A stretch of DNA of 34,587 nucleotides from an uncultured Geobacter sp. (GTDB lineage Bacteria; Desulfobacterota; Desulfuromonadia; Geobacterales; DSM-12255), in NCBI GenBank assembly GCA_937860145.1, contig CALMBF010000020.1, positions 1 through 34,587 on the forward strand, given 5' to 3'. Within the stretch, counting starts at the first letter, position 1, and each line of letters starts with the position of its first letter. The notes beneath the pieces are model-generated. The model did not search any database and was not told the origin of the DNA. It saw only the letters and a list, made by a program, of their open reading frames with translations. Of the stretch, positions 24,045 to 31,515 are shown one piece after another. A program made the translations under genes and the position numbers.

Positions 24045-24683
24045 TCAATTCGTCGAAGTTACCAAGCCCCGCCGGAGCGCATACTTCACGAGGCCGGCAA
24101 CGTTGTCGATACTGAGCTTTTTCATAAGCCTGCTGCGATAGGTTTCAACACTTTTGGGGGAGATAAACAGTATTTCGGCGACCTCCCTGCTCGTTTTGCC
24201 GTCGACCACCATCTTCAGTATCTGTTTCTCCCGGGGGCTAAGGGAGTCATACGGGTCTTGTTCCTCAAGCATATCCATTGTCCAGAGATCTTCAATCCCC
24301 CGGCCAAAATAGTGGTGTCCGCGCTTGACTTCCCTGATAGCCTTGATGATCTCGATCCCCGCGGATTTCTTCAGCATGAATCCCCACACCCCCGCCTTGA
24401 AGGCCTGGCTGACATATTCCGAGGATTCATACATGGTCAGCATGATGACCTTCACATCAGGGTGACGGCCCATGATGGCCCGTGCCGCCTCTATGCCGTT
24501 CATCCCCGGCATGGAAATATCCATGATCACGATGTCGGGCCGCAGCTCTTCGCAGGCATCTATGGCGCTCTGCCCGTCGCCGACCCCGGCAATCACCTTC
24601 ATGTCCTTCTGGGTGTTGATCAGCATCTGCAACCCGTCCCGTACGATCGTATGGTCATCGACAAGCATGACTTTCACTGCCAT
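24045..24683 (-). CDS. NarL/FixJ-family response regulator
   Basis: A 212-residue two-domain regulator. The receiver spans residues 1-120, with acidic Asp9/Asp10 (LVDDHTIVRDGL), phospho-acceptor Asp55 (VIMDISMPG) and the conserved Lys near 105 (GFMLKKSAG). A LuxR-type helix-turn-helix follows at about 148-212 (LSPREKQILKMV, TSREVAEILFISPKSVETYRS). ATG 24683 is four bases after the kinase stop, with GGGAG in front; the longer frame to 24710 only re-reads the kinase end. It is the partner of the kinase just upstream and the likely DNA-binding output of the pathway. The cytochrome operon follows on the same strand, so it is the obvious candidate target. It lacks an AAA+ domain, so it cannot by itself activate a sigma-54 promoter. 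Confidence 0.93.
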   Translation of the reverse strand: MAVKVMLVDDHTIVRDGLQMLINTQKDMKVIAGVGDGQSAIDACEELRPDIVIMDISMPGMNGIEAARAIMGRHPDVKVIMLTMYESSEYVSQAFKAGVWGFMLKKSAGIEIIKAIREVKRGHHYFGRGIEDLWTMDMLEEQDPYDSLSPREKQILKMVVDGKTSREVAEILFISPKSVETYRSRLMKKLSIDNVAGLVKYALRRGLVTSTN

Positions 24684-24687
24684 CTCC

Positions 24688-26658
24688 TCACTCCCTTCCG
24701 AGTTCCACAACTATTCTTGTCCCACGCCCCGGAATCGATTCCAGGGTAAATGTCCCCCCCACGGCCTCCGCCCGCTCCCGCATGATGACGAGGCCCCAGC
24801 TCTGCCGTTTCGCCGTGCCATGGGGGCTATAAGGATCGAAACCGGAGCCGTCGTCGCTGACCTCGAGGCGGACCTTCCCGTCGCTCTCGCCGAGCTCGAC
24901 CGTGATCGTCGAGGCACCGGAATGCTTGATCGCATTAGTGACCGCTTCCTGGGCAATGCGGTAGAGCGCCGTCTCCTGCGCAGTGGCCAGACGCGGAAAG
25001 GCGGTGTCGACAAGCAGTTCCACAACCACGTCATGGCGCATGGATTCGAGGCCGGTCAGCCACTTCAGAGCCGTTCTCAGACCGAAATCATCAAGCATGG
25101 GGGGACGGAGTTCGCTGATGATGTTGGCAATCTTGCCACCCAGATCATCGAGCAGGCTGTGGACGATGCCGATTCTCTCCTTCAGGCTCTCCCGCAGCTC
25201 ATCCGGCATGCTATTGTTGATGATCTCGCTGTTGAGGTGAAGCGCCGTCAGATCGCGACCCACTTCGTCATGCAGTTCGGCAGCAAGATTCATCCGGAGC
25301 CGCTCCTCCGACTCGAGCAGACGCCTGGCCGAGTGTCGCATGACCTCTTCCGCCTCCTTCTGCGTGGTGATGTCCCGCGCGACAAAAACCATTTCGACGG
25401 TAGCACCCGCCTCATCCCGCAAGGGCTCGGAATTTATCATCTGGTAATGCTGAATGTTGTCGCTGCCGAGCAGCATGACCTCCATCTGCCTGACACGTGC
25501 CCCCTTAAGGTCGAAACAGTGCCGGCTGTCCACCCCGTGGAGGCTCCTGGCATTACCACGATAAATTTCGTACCCTTCGGCAAAAGCCTTCTGATCGAGA
25601 CAGAGGCCACGATCAAGCCCAAGGGTAAGGGCGGCACCCCTGTTCGCCAGCATCGAGCCGCTCTCTTCCTCAAGGAACAGGACCTCGGCATCGATGCAGT
25701 TCATCAGGGCATACAGCCTGGCGAGGCTGTTCCCGCACGTCTCCCCGCCTTCGTGGACCTTGCCCTGCGGCATCGTTACGGCAGCGGCGGTGTCGTCATG
25801 TGCGGGTTGAACCCCATTCCTCAGTACCGCATGCTCAGCTTCCTCTTTTGCCCTGTGCAGCTCTTCGGTCCGGAGCGCGATCATGTCAGCCAGGCGGTCC
25901 TGGTAACGGACCAGCTGTTCGCCATGGTGTTCGACTTCCTGCAGCATCCGGTTGAACCCCTGCGCCAGGAGACCGATCTCATCGCGCGCCGCATAATCGA
26001 CCCTGAGAGAATAATCCCGTGATGCTGTCACCCTCTCCATGGTGGTCACCAGGGCTGAGAGCGGACCGGTAATGGTCCTCTGCAACCGGGTGGTTATGAG
26101 ATACGCGATCGCACCGGCAAGCAGGACAACCGAACACGACAGGCCGAGATAAACCAGCAGCCGAACCCGCAGCTCCCCCGTATCGGAGACGAGTACGACC
26201 GTACTGATCTTCTCCCCCTGCACGAGGAAGGGATACACCGTCTTGATGGGCGCAAACAGCCGCCAGGCCTTGTCCTCCGCGACCGCCCCCGGAGCGGTCA
26301 TCGTCAGCCCCGCCACGCTCGTGGTTGCCAGCTCGCCATGGCCGGGAGACCTGACATAGGTGGCAAACACCTCGCCGCTGTTCAGGAGTATCCAGGCCGA
26401 CATGATATGGGGATCTTCGGCAAGGGCGGCGAGGGTCGTCCTGGCAGCATCGCGGTCCTGGAAATCAATGGCAGCCATGGTATTCCTGCCGATGATCCGC
26501 GCCATGGACTGTCTATACTGCCTCTCGCTTCTCTGGAACGAACGGATCTCGTGGACGAAGAAGACCGTCATGGCCAGAATACTCACTGACAGTATTATTA
26601 AGGCTACGATCAGGCCCATTTTGAGGCCGATGGGCAGATCCCGGATTTTCGTCGTCAT
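24688..26658 (-). CDS. CHASE8-HAMP-PAS sensor histidine kinase (HisKA_3 type)
   Basis: 656 residues. Helix 1 is near 14-34. The periplasmic domain of about 110 residues resembles CHASE8 (NTMAAIDFQDRDAARTTLAAL). Helix 2 is near 165-188, followed by HAMP (ITGPLSALVTTMERV) and a short coiled coil. A PAS-like domain at about 280-425 holds several Cys (CGNSLARLY, MNCIDAEV, RGLCLDQ, RHCFDL). The HisKA_3 dimerisation helix has the phospho-acceptor His near 463 (AAELHDEVGRDL), and the ATPase domain shows NAIKHSGA and DDGSGFD. ATG 26658 is chosen because everything upstream in frame is the shadow of the YfiR-like gene, 28 bases away. CHASE8 is the sensor type that YfiR-class proteins control in YfiN, so control by the neighbour is likely. 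Confidence 0.9.
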   Translation of the reverse strand: MTTKIRDLPIGLKMGLIVALIILSVSILAMTVFFVHEIRSFQRSERQYRQSMARIIGRNTMAAIDFQDRDAARTTLAALAEDPHIMSAWILLNSGEVFATYVRSPGHGELATTSVAGLTMTAPGAVAEDKAWRLFAPIKTVYPFLVQGEKISTVVLVSDTGELRVRLLVYLGLSCSVVLLAGAIAYLITTRLQRTITGPLSALVTTMERVTASRDYSLRVDYAARDEIGLLAQGFNRMLQEVEHHGEQLVRYQDRLADMIALRTEELHRAKEEAEHAVLRNGVQPAHDDTAAAVTMPQGKVHEGGETCGNSLARLYALMNCIDAEVLFLEEESGSMLANRGAALTLGLDRGLCLDQKAFAEGYEIYRGNARSLHGVDSRHCFDLKGARVRQMEVMLLGSDNIQHYQMINSEPLRDEAGATVEMVFVARDITTQKEAEEVMRHSARRLLESEERLRMNLAAELHDEVGRDLTALHLNSEIINNSMPDELRESLKERIGIVHSLLDDLGGKIANIISELRPPMLDDFGLRTALKWLTGLESMRHDVVVELLVDTAFPRLATAQETALYRIAQEAVTNAIKHSGASTITVELGESDGKVRLEVSDDGSGFDPYSPHGTAKRQSWGLVIMRERAEAVGGTFTLESIPGRGTRIVVELGRE

Positions 26659-26686
26659 GCCGGCCCGATTCACCGCATACTCCCCA

Positions 26687-27304
26687 CTACTCGACAATCC
26701 TGTCGGCCAACCGCAGAAGATCGGAACTGATCCTCGCCCCGGTGGCCTGAACGGCTGTCCTGTTGATCTCGAAGCGGACGTGCTTCCCCCTGTTGACAAA
26801 GCCGATGCCACCGCCGGCATACACAAAACGCCTGATATCGCTGACCGTGAGAATCCGGTTGTGCCCGGCAAATTCGACCAGTTGCCCCAGCCGTCCCGTC
26901 TCGCCGGCCCCGATGAAAACGATCCCGCACCCGCGCATCTCTTCAGGTTCCTCCACCCGGCGCACCCTGACAACATGGTTCTGCAGCCTGGTACCGTCGA
27001 GGGGGGATGCGGCACTCCACATCGGCGAGTCTCCCAGGATACCGATGACTATCGTGCTGTCTTTGTCCGCGACAGCCTCGCCGTGCAGTTCGACATACTT
27101 GAGGAATCTCACGAGATAGGCCGCTTTCACCTGGTATTCGCCGGGGGGCGGCGTTTCGCCGCGACAGGGGGGGGTGCTGCTCAAGAGAAAAATGGCGAGG
27201 GCCATGATCACGACGGCCGTCAGCCACCGTGACTCCGGGCGTCCGGGAAGGAACCCGTTCCGCTGAAAGCGGCTGCGGCCGCATGTGCGTTGCACCATGG
27301 CCAT
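26687..27304 (-). CDS. YfiR-family (DUF4154) periplasmic regulator
   Basis: A 205-residue protein with an N-terminal signal sequence (VVIMALAIFLLSS, cleavage near PCRGE) and a YfiR-type domain: EYQVKAAYLVRFLKYVE, IGILGDSP, FIGAGE, ILTVSDIRRFVYAGGGIGF, VRFEINRTAVQATG, DLLRLADRI. In Pseudomonas, YfiR binds the periplasmic CHASE8 domain of YfiN and holds it inactive. Here the next gene encodes a CHASE8 kinase, so the same mode of repression is inferred. ATG 27304 is two bases past the receptor stop (ATG 27298 is possible). Coupling to a TonB receptor suggests that ligand or receptor state is relayed to the kinase. Confidence 0.88.
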   Translation of the reverse strand: MAMVQRTCGRSRFQRNGFLPGRPESRWLTAVVIMALAIFLLSSTPPCRGETPPPGEYQVKAAYLVRFLKYVELHGEAVADKDSTIVIGILGDSPMWSAASPLDGTRLQNHVVRVRRVEEPEEMRGCGIVFIGAGETGRLGQLVEFAGHNRILTVSDIRRFVYAGGGIGFVNRGKHVRFEINRTAVQATGARISSDLLRLADRIVE

Positions 27305-27305
27305 G

Positions 27306-29333
27306 CTAGAACCTGCCGGTCAGTTTGAAACGATAGGTTCGACCGTCCTGTTCTATGGAGGTCAAGCCGCCGAGAAGATGCTCGCCAGCACCGGGGACGG
27401 CATAATGCCGGTCGAACAGGTTGTAGACCGAAGCGGACAGCTCAAGGCCGCTGATGACGTTCTGGCTGAAGAGGGTGAGATTGGTGACCCAGAAACCGGG
27501 CAGCTTCCCCCCTGCAAGGTCCTTTCTGCTGCCGGTGTACTGCTGTTCCGCGCCGAGGAATATCCTGTCCGTCACCAGGGGGACGATGGCGTCGAATTTG
27601 GCCAGCTGGCCGGGAGCATTGGGAAGCACCGCGTCGCTCTTGGCGTCGATCGTCCTCTGGAGTGAGTAGCTCCCCCCCGCCCTGAATCCGTTCGACCAGG
27701 CCCCGCGGAAGAAGAGCTCCATGCCGCGGCTCTCGAACTCATCCACGTTGGTAAAGGGAAGGGAGGTCTCCGTCGGCCGGGAAGGGTCCTGGCTGATGAT
27801 GTCGTGCATATGGTTGAGAAACAGGTCGACTCCGCCGTGCATCCTCGCGCCGAACTTCTGTTCGACAATCGCTTCGAAGCTTCTGACCGTCTCCTCCCTG
27901 AGGGATGACTGCGGGGAGCCGGTGTTGACATAGAGCTCGTACGCATTGGGCGCCCTGAATGCCTGCCCGTAGAGGAGTTTCAGCGTCGTGCCGTCCAGGG
28001 GGGTGTAGATGACGGCAATACGGGGATTGAAGGTTCCTTCCGACGTGCTGAAATAATCGTAGCGGCCACCGATGTTGAGGATAAGGTTATCCAGCAGCCA
28101 GTACTCGTCCTGCAGGTAGACCCCCCAGTTGTAAGAGGTCCGCCGGTCATCCCACAGGCCGTTTTCGTCGAGGTAGGACTGATTCTGGCGGTAGTTGTCA
28201 CGGAACTCCCCGCCGGCCACCAGCTTGTGGCGCTGCCCCAGCTCCTTCACCAGCATCAGTTCGCCGCCGACCCAGTCGCCGGCACTCTTGTCCTTCCCGA
28301 CATACTCGGAGCCCGGAACGAGCGTCGATGCATAGGGATAATCGCCACGGTAGCGGTACCAGTTGGCGGAGAGCCGGGCAAGGATATCGAGGCCGGCGGG
28401 GAATGAATGCTGGTAGGTAAGCCCTGCCAGGGAGTAGGTATCGGTGGTGCTGGTACGGGGATCGTTGAAGATCGTCCCCCAGGGATTTGTCGGGATGTTT
28501 TTCCGGGACCTGCCGAAAATCCCCTCGAGGGTGAAATCGCCGATGGTCGCCTTGACGAAGCCGCTGCCGAACCGAAGCGAATCGTTGCCGCGGGACCAGC
28601 CATTGTTGAACTGGGGCGAATCCAGCTCACGGAAGAAGAGGTCCTGTCCCTCGCTGTCCGTGAACGAACCGGACAGTAACAGCTCCACCCCCCGCACCTT
28701 GCGGCCGTAACTCAGCCTCCCCCCGTAGGTGGCGTAACTGCCGGCCGAGGCGGAAAGTTCTCCCCCGGCAAGATCACGCCCCTCCCGGGTGACGACGTTA
28801 ATGACCCCGAAGAAGGCGTTGCTGCCGTACACAGACTGGCTCGGGCCGGGAATGATCTCCACGTGGTCGACAAGATCGATGTCCAGGGGAAAATCGGGAC
28901 CGAGGGGCACGGCATCGTAGACCGCATCATTGACCCTGATCCCGTCTACGAGGAGGAGGAACCTGGTACCGTAATCTCCGGGGCGGTTGAACCCGCGGAA
29001 CCCGGCGTAATGGTAGTTGCGGTCATAGGTGGTGGAAAACCCGCGCACCCCTTCGAGAATGGCCGCAAGTGTCCGGTACCCGTGCTTCCTGATGTCATCG
29101 GCCGTTACGACGGTTACCGCTGCCGGTGCCTCGGAGAGCTCCTGCTCATAGCGGGAGGCCCCGTAGACTGTCGACACCTCGACCTGCATCAGCTCTTCGA
29201 GTTCGAGAGTATCAAGGTCCGCAGGGGGGATCTCCCCTGCCGGACAGCTGCCGGCGGAGACGAGGAAAAAGAGCGCAACCGCCAGGCTCACGCAGCCATT
29301 CAACAAGGAGGTATGGAACCGTTCTGAAAACAT
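27306..29333 (-). CDS. TonB-dependent outer-membrane receptor
   Basis: A 675-residue protein: signal peptide (about 1-32, LAVALFFLVSAGSCPAGE), a TonB-box-like acidic segment (LELEELMQVEVSTVYGASR), a plug domain at about 60-165 (PAAVTVVTADDIRKHGYRTL, FLLLVDGIRVND, VEIIPGPSQSVYGSNAFFGV), and then a beta-barrel ending in the C-terminal Phe expected for outer-membrane assembly (LTGRF). GCGGAAG precedes ATG 29333. It heads the operon with the YfiR-like, kinase and regulator genes. The substrate cannot be read from the sequence. The leader has features recalling a cobalamin riboswitch, which would point to corrinoid uptake, but a purely sensory role for the receptor is equally possible. Confidence 0.93.
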   Translation of the reverse strand: MFSERFHTSLLNGCVSLAVALFFLVSAGSCPAGEIPPADLDTLELEELMQVEVSTVYGASRYEQELSEAPAAVTVVTADDIRKHGYRTLAAILEGVRGFSTTYDRNYHYAGFRGFNRPGDYGTRFLLLVDGIRVNDAVYDAVPLGPDFPLDIDLVDHVEIIPGPSQSVYGSNAFFGVINVVTREGRDLAGGELSASAGSYATYGGRLSYGRKVRGVELLLSGSFTDSEGQDLFFRELDSPQFNNGWSRGNDSLRFGSGFVKATIGDFTLEGIFGRSRKNIPTNPWGTIFNDPRTSTTDTYSLAGLTYQHSFPAGLDILARLSANWYRYRGDYPYASTLVPGSEYVGKDKSAGDWVGGELMLVKELGQRHKLVAGGEFRDNYRQNQSYLDENGLWDDRRTSYNWGVYLQDEYWLLDNLILNIGGRYDYFSTSEGTFNPRIAVIYTPLDGTTLKLLYGQAFRAPNAYELYVNTGSPQSSLREETVRSFEAIVEQKFGARMHGGVDLFLNHMHDIISQDPSRPTETSLPFTNVDEFESRGMELFFRGAWSNGFRAGGSYSLQRTIDAKSDAVLPNAPGQLAKFDAIVPLVTDRIFLGAEQQYTGSRKDLAGGKLPGFWVTNLTLFSQNVISGLELSASVYNLFDRHYAVPGAGEHLLGGLTSIEQDGRTYRFKLTGRF

Positions 29334-29424
29334 CTTCCGCCAGATCGCCGTCCGTGAATTTAATAACCACTAATAATCATTGAGGGAATTCCCGGCTCAA
29401 TCCGGTGATTACACGAAGGACGCA

Positions 29425-29560
29425 GCCATTAGACCAGATTCGCAGGGGGAGACAGACGCGTGTTTTCCCTACTCGCCACTCTCCCTGTCATCTCCCCGGT
29501 AGTGGCGGGACGTTGCCCGGGTCCCATCCCAAGCTTCAATGTCCCGGGTCCGTTAACGGC
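29425..29560 (-). promoter_or_regulatory. Structured leader, possibly a degenerate cobalamin riboswitch
   Basis: On the minus strand the leader contains GTCCCGCCACTACCGGGGAG (29492-29511), very close to the cobalamin-aptamer core CCCGCCACT...ACCGGGGAG. Upstream, CGTTGCC (complement near 29557) can pair with GGGCAACG. Downstream is AGTGGC, complementary to GCCACT, then a GGGAAAAC segment. The usual GAAA loop of P4 and a clear AGGAGACCTGCC B12 box are absent. A TonB-receptor gene downstream is the classical context. It could be an unrelated structured RNA. Confidence 0.4.
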
Positions 29561-29623
29561 AACGGGAGAAACACGATTGTTCCCCATTGTCATTCATACC
29601 TGCATCATGACCTGTAGGGGGGA

Positions 29624-29640
29624 AAGCATTTTATGAGCCA
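29624..29640 (-). promoter_or_regulatory. Possible sigma-54 promoter for the receptor operon
   Basis: The minus strand reads TGGCTCATAAAATGCT: GG (29639-29638) and GC (29627-29626) with exactly ten bases between. Nine of twelve fixed consensus positions match by eye. Transcription would start near 29614, upstream of the structured leader. Confidence 0.4.
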
Positions 29641-29721
29641 ACCTCTGCACGGCAGCACGATGTCATCTCCCGTGGAGCCCGGCACATCAGTCGTTCACAT
29701 GCGACACTTTTCGCCACAAAA

Positions 29722-29763
29722 AAAAACAGCCACTCACGGTCGGTATCGTGAGTGGCTGTTTTT
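29722..29763. terminator. Strong bidirectional hairpin terminator
   Basis: AAAAACAGCCACTCACG (29722-29738) and its perfect complement (29747-29763) make a 17-bp stem with an eight-base loop and T runs on both sides. It lies 12 bases past the CCA end of the tRNA fragment on the minus strand, so it was most likely the terminator of that tRNA gene. Confidence 0.92.
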
Positions 29764-29774
29764 ATTACGAGGTA

Positions 29775-29799
29775 TGGTGCCCAGGGACGGAATCGAACC
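29775..29799 (-). tRNA. 3' fragment of a tRNA gene (probable tRNA-Phe), integration junction
   Basis: The minus strand reads GGTTCGATTCCGTCCC, then TGGGCACCA: T-loop, 3' T-stem, 3' acceptor strand, discriminator A and encoded CCA. The acceptor implies a 5' end GCCCAGG, as in tRNA-Phe. The sequence 5' of it (CCG rather than the expected GAC before GG) does not pair with CCGTC, so the tRNA is broken exactly there. This is what is left on the host side when an element integrates into the 3' end of a tRNA gene. Confidence 0.8.
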
Positions 29800-29870
29800 C
29801 GGCAAAGGGTCCTGTCGTAAGTGGTTGATCTCTGGGCGGTCTCTCTTAGAAAGTTATACTCGAACCCATG

Positions 29871-29950
29871 ACTCTAGTGTACCGGCGGTGTACTTTGATG
29901 TACCGCTTGGTGAATAGTACTCTAGTCGAATAACTTGGTCATGTACAGTA
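29871..29950. repeat. Cluster of short GTAC and ACTCTAGT repeats at the element end
   Basis: GTAC occurs at 29879, 29890, 29900, 29917 and 29943 (spacings 11, 10, 17, 26), and ACTCTAGT at 29871 and 29919. The first three copies are one helical turn apart. The site lies 70-150 bases inside the attachment junction, where arm-type integrase or excision-factor sites often lie. No gene is seen in 29800-30034. Confidence 0.35.
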
Positions 29951-30034
29951 TTTTTTCCTCAGTTCAGAGTGTCGGCGGTTCGATTCCCGGTTTGTTCTAT
30001 AGTAGTCTCCAGTTACGGATTTTGATACGAGTAT

Positions 30035-31279
30035 TTACTGCACATTGACATTTCGAATTCCGTCCGGTCTCCATGCAGGGCTGATGACGTGACTGCCTTT
30101 CTCCTCGGTCGCGAGCAGGCTTCCGAACGTAACAGTGAAGTCACCGAGTTTGTCATTTACCGAGTCCATCGCCTGGACCATCAAAGTTTTGCGTCGTTCG
30201 TCTGGGAAGAGTGGTAGCTGCTGGCTGTGATACTGGAGATTCGATAGCTTAACGCCGAGCAGTCGGATCGGTTGAGTTATCTCGACAGTGTCCAGGATGT
30301 TGACCGCCGCCTTGAAGATTTCGTCACTTTGGTTGATATAGCTGGAGAGTGTGTCCTGCTTACCGAAGCTTGAGAAGTAATCAGCGAACCGGACGTAGAG
30401 CGAGATCGTTTTACCGGCGACTCCGTAACGGCGTGCTCGTCTACCGACCATCTCAGAAAGCTGGAGCAAGTATTTCAAAATGTCTTCACGAGTGGATACG
30501 TCACGTCGAAGCGTCATGGAGTGGCCGACACTCTTTACTTCATCATCTTCTTCGACAGGGGTGACAGGGCCATTGTCGATACCTTGACCCATCTGCTTAT
30601 ACACCTTCCCGAGAATTCCGAATTTACGAGTCAGCCGTGCTTCGTCGCAGCGGCCAAGTTCACCGCAAGTCCGGATGCCCATCAGCGCGAGGTGACGATC
30701 CATCTTCGATCCGATTCCGCAGAGTTCCTTTACAGACATGTGTTCAAGAACGCGGCTGACTTCCTCTGGCTTGATCACGGTCAGGCCGTCTGGTTTCTTC
30801 ATATCGGAAGCCAGTTTTGCGAGGAGCTTATTCGGTGCAATTCCGATTGAACATGTGATTCCGAAGCTTGCTTTGATCTGCGCTTTGATGAGATACGCGA
30901 TTCGCTCGGCGGAGCCGAAGATTCCGAGTGAATGGGTGACATCTAGCCACGCCTCATCAATCGAGAAGACCTCAACGAGAGGAGTATATTCCCTCATGAA
31001 CTCCACAATCCTACTGCTGGTGTAGGTGTACTTCTTGTTGTCACCGACGACAATAATCAAGTCCTTACATTGCCGTTTGCCTTCCCAGATTGCCATGCCG
31101 GTTTTCACGCCGAACTTACGAGCTTCATACGACGCGGTAGTGATGACAGTGCGACCGTGACCACCGACAACGGCGATTGGTTTGCCGCGAAGTTCGGGGT
31201 TGGCTTGCTGCTCGACAGACGCGAAGAACGCGTTCATATCGATGTGCATCACGACGCGCTGTTCAGGTTGAATACTCAT
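30035..31279 (-). CDS. dinB: Y-family DNA polymerase (DNA polymerase IV type)
   Basis: A 414-residue translesion polymerase. Catalytic acidic residues are Asp14 in HIDMNAFFASVEQ and Asp108-Glu109 in FSIDEAWLDVT. Fingers and palm motifs YEARKFGVKTGM and SIGIAPNKLLAKLASDMKKPDG are present, as are the helix-hairpin-helix region (ELCGIGSKMDRHL) and little-finger domain. A beta-clamp-binding motif QLPLF lies near residues 354-358. It is longer than E. coli Pol IV by about 60 residues. It starts with an ATGA overlap on the 79-residue gene, itself coupled to lexA, so all three are one SOS-type operon. Its role is bypass of damaged bases and element-driven mutagenesis after lexA cleavage. Confidence 0.95.
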   Translation of the reverse strand: MSIQPEQRVVMHIDMNAFFASVEQQANPELRGKPIAVVGGHGRTVITTASYEARKFGVKTGMAIWEGKRQCKDLIIVVGDNKKYTYTSSRIVEFMREYTPLVEVFSIDEAWLDVTHSLGIFGSAERIAYLIKAQIKASFGITCSIGIAPNKLLAKLASDMKKPDGLTVIKPEEVSRVLEHMSVKELCGIGSKMDRHLALMGIRTCGELGRCDEARLTRKFGILGKVYKQMGQGIDNGPVTPVEEDDEVKSVGHSMTLRRDVSTREDILKYLLQLSEMVGRRARRYGVAGKTISLYVRFADYFSSFGKQDTLSSYINQSDEIFKAAVNILDTVEITQPIRLLGVKLSNLQYHSQQLPLFPDERRKTLMVQAMDSVNDKLGDFTVTFGSLLATEEKGSHVISPAWRPDGIRNVNVQ

Positions 31280-31515
31280 TCGATGCGATGGCTTTCTACG
31301 GTCCAGGACTGCTCTGACGGGTCGAAAATCAGTTCGTAGAGTGCTTCCCCGTCCGAGACCGCGAAGTGCAGTCGAGTAGTGTCACCTAGTCGATCTTTCC
31401 AGAAGTAGGTTGTTTCAATGACCTTGTGTTGTCGGCGGTTCAGTTCAAACCAGACGGGTTTCGGCTTCTTGCCGGGTTCGTAGACCACGGCTATGCGGAC
31501 TGGTTGTGCATTCAT
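31276..31515 (-). CDS. 79-residue protein of the lexA-dinB cassette
   Basis: A small protein without signal peptide or membrane segment, rich in Trp and aromatics: PKPVWFELNRRQHKV, TTYFWKDRLGD, LHFAVSDGEALYELIFDP, SWTVESHRIE. The pattern of a beta-rich unit ending in a W-x-V/L strand resembles the small DUF6504-like proteins found beside Y-family polymerases. I base this on general resemblance, not on an alignment. Its start shares one base with the lexA stop (TGATG) and its stop overlaps the dinB start (ATGA), so expression is fully coupled. A role as accessory factor of the polymerase is inferred from position alone. Confidence 0.8.
   Translation of the reverse strand: MNAQPVRIAVVYEPGKKPKPVWFELNRRQHKVIETTYFWKDRLGDTTRLHFAVSDGEALYELIFDPSEQSWTVESHRIE

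Larger units (their letters stand above)
29334..29774. other. 441-bp gap: receptor leader, promoter candidate, terminator
   Basis: There is no gene here that I can support. From left to right it holds a palindromic GGGAATTCCC (29384-29393) inside a wider ATTGAG...CTCAAT inverted repeat (29379-29401). Next come a long structured leader, a sigma-54-like promoter (all for the minus-strand receptor gene) and a strong hairpin terminator belonging to the interrupted tRNA. Confidence 0.65.

Noticed and set aside
23923-24141. Small plus-strand frame upstream of and into the response-regulator gene
   Set aside because: It has no ribosome site, overlaps the end of a real gene on the other strand and covers the promoter region.
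29633-29917. Plus-strand 94-codon frame across the terminator and tRNA fragment
   Set aside because: It runs through a strong terminator hairpin and the tRNA remnant and has no domain.
29930-30005. A complete plus-strand tRNA ending near 30000, suggested by GGCGGTTCGATTCCCGG
   Set aside because: The putative T-stem pairs at only two of five positions and no 5' acceptor complementary to TTTGTTC is found about 70 bases upstream.
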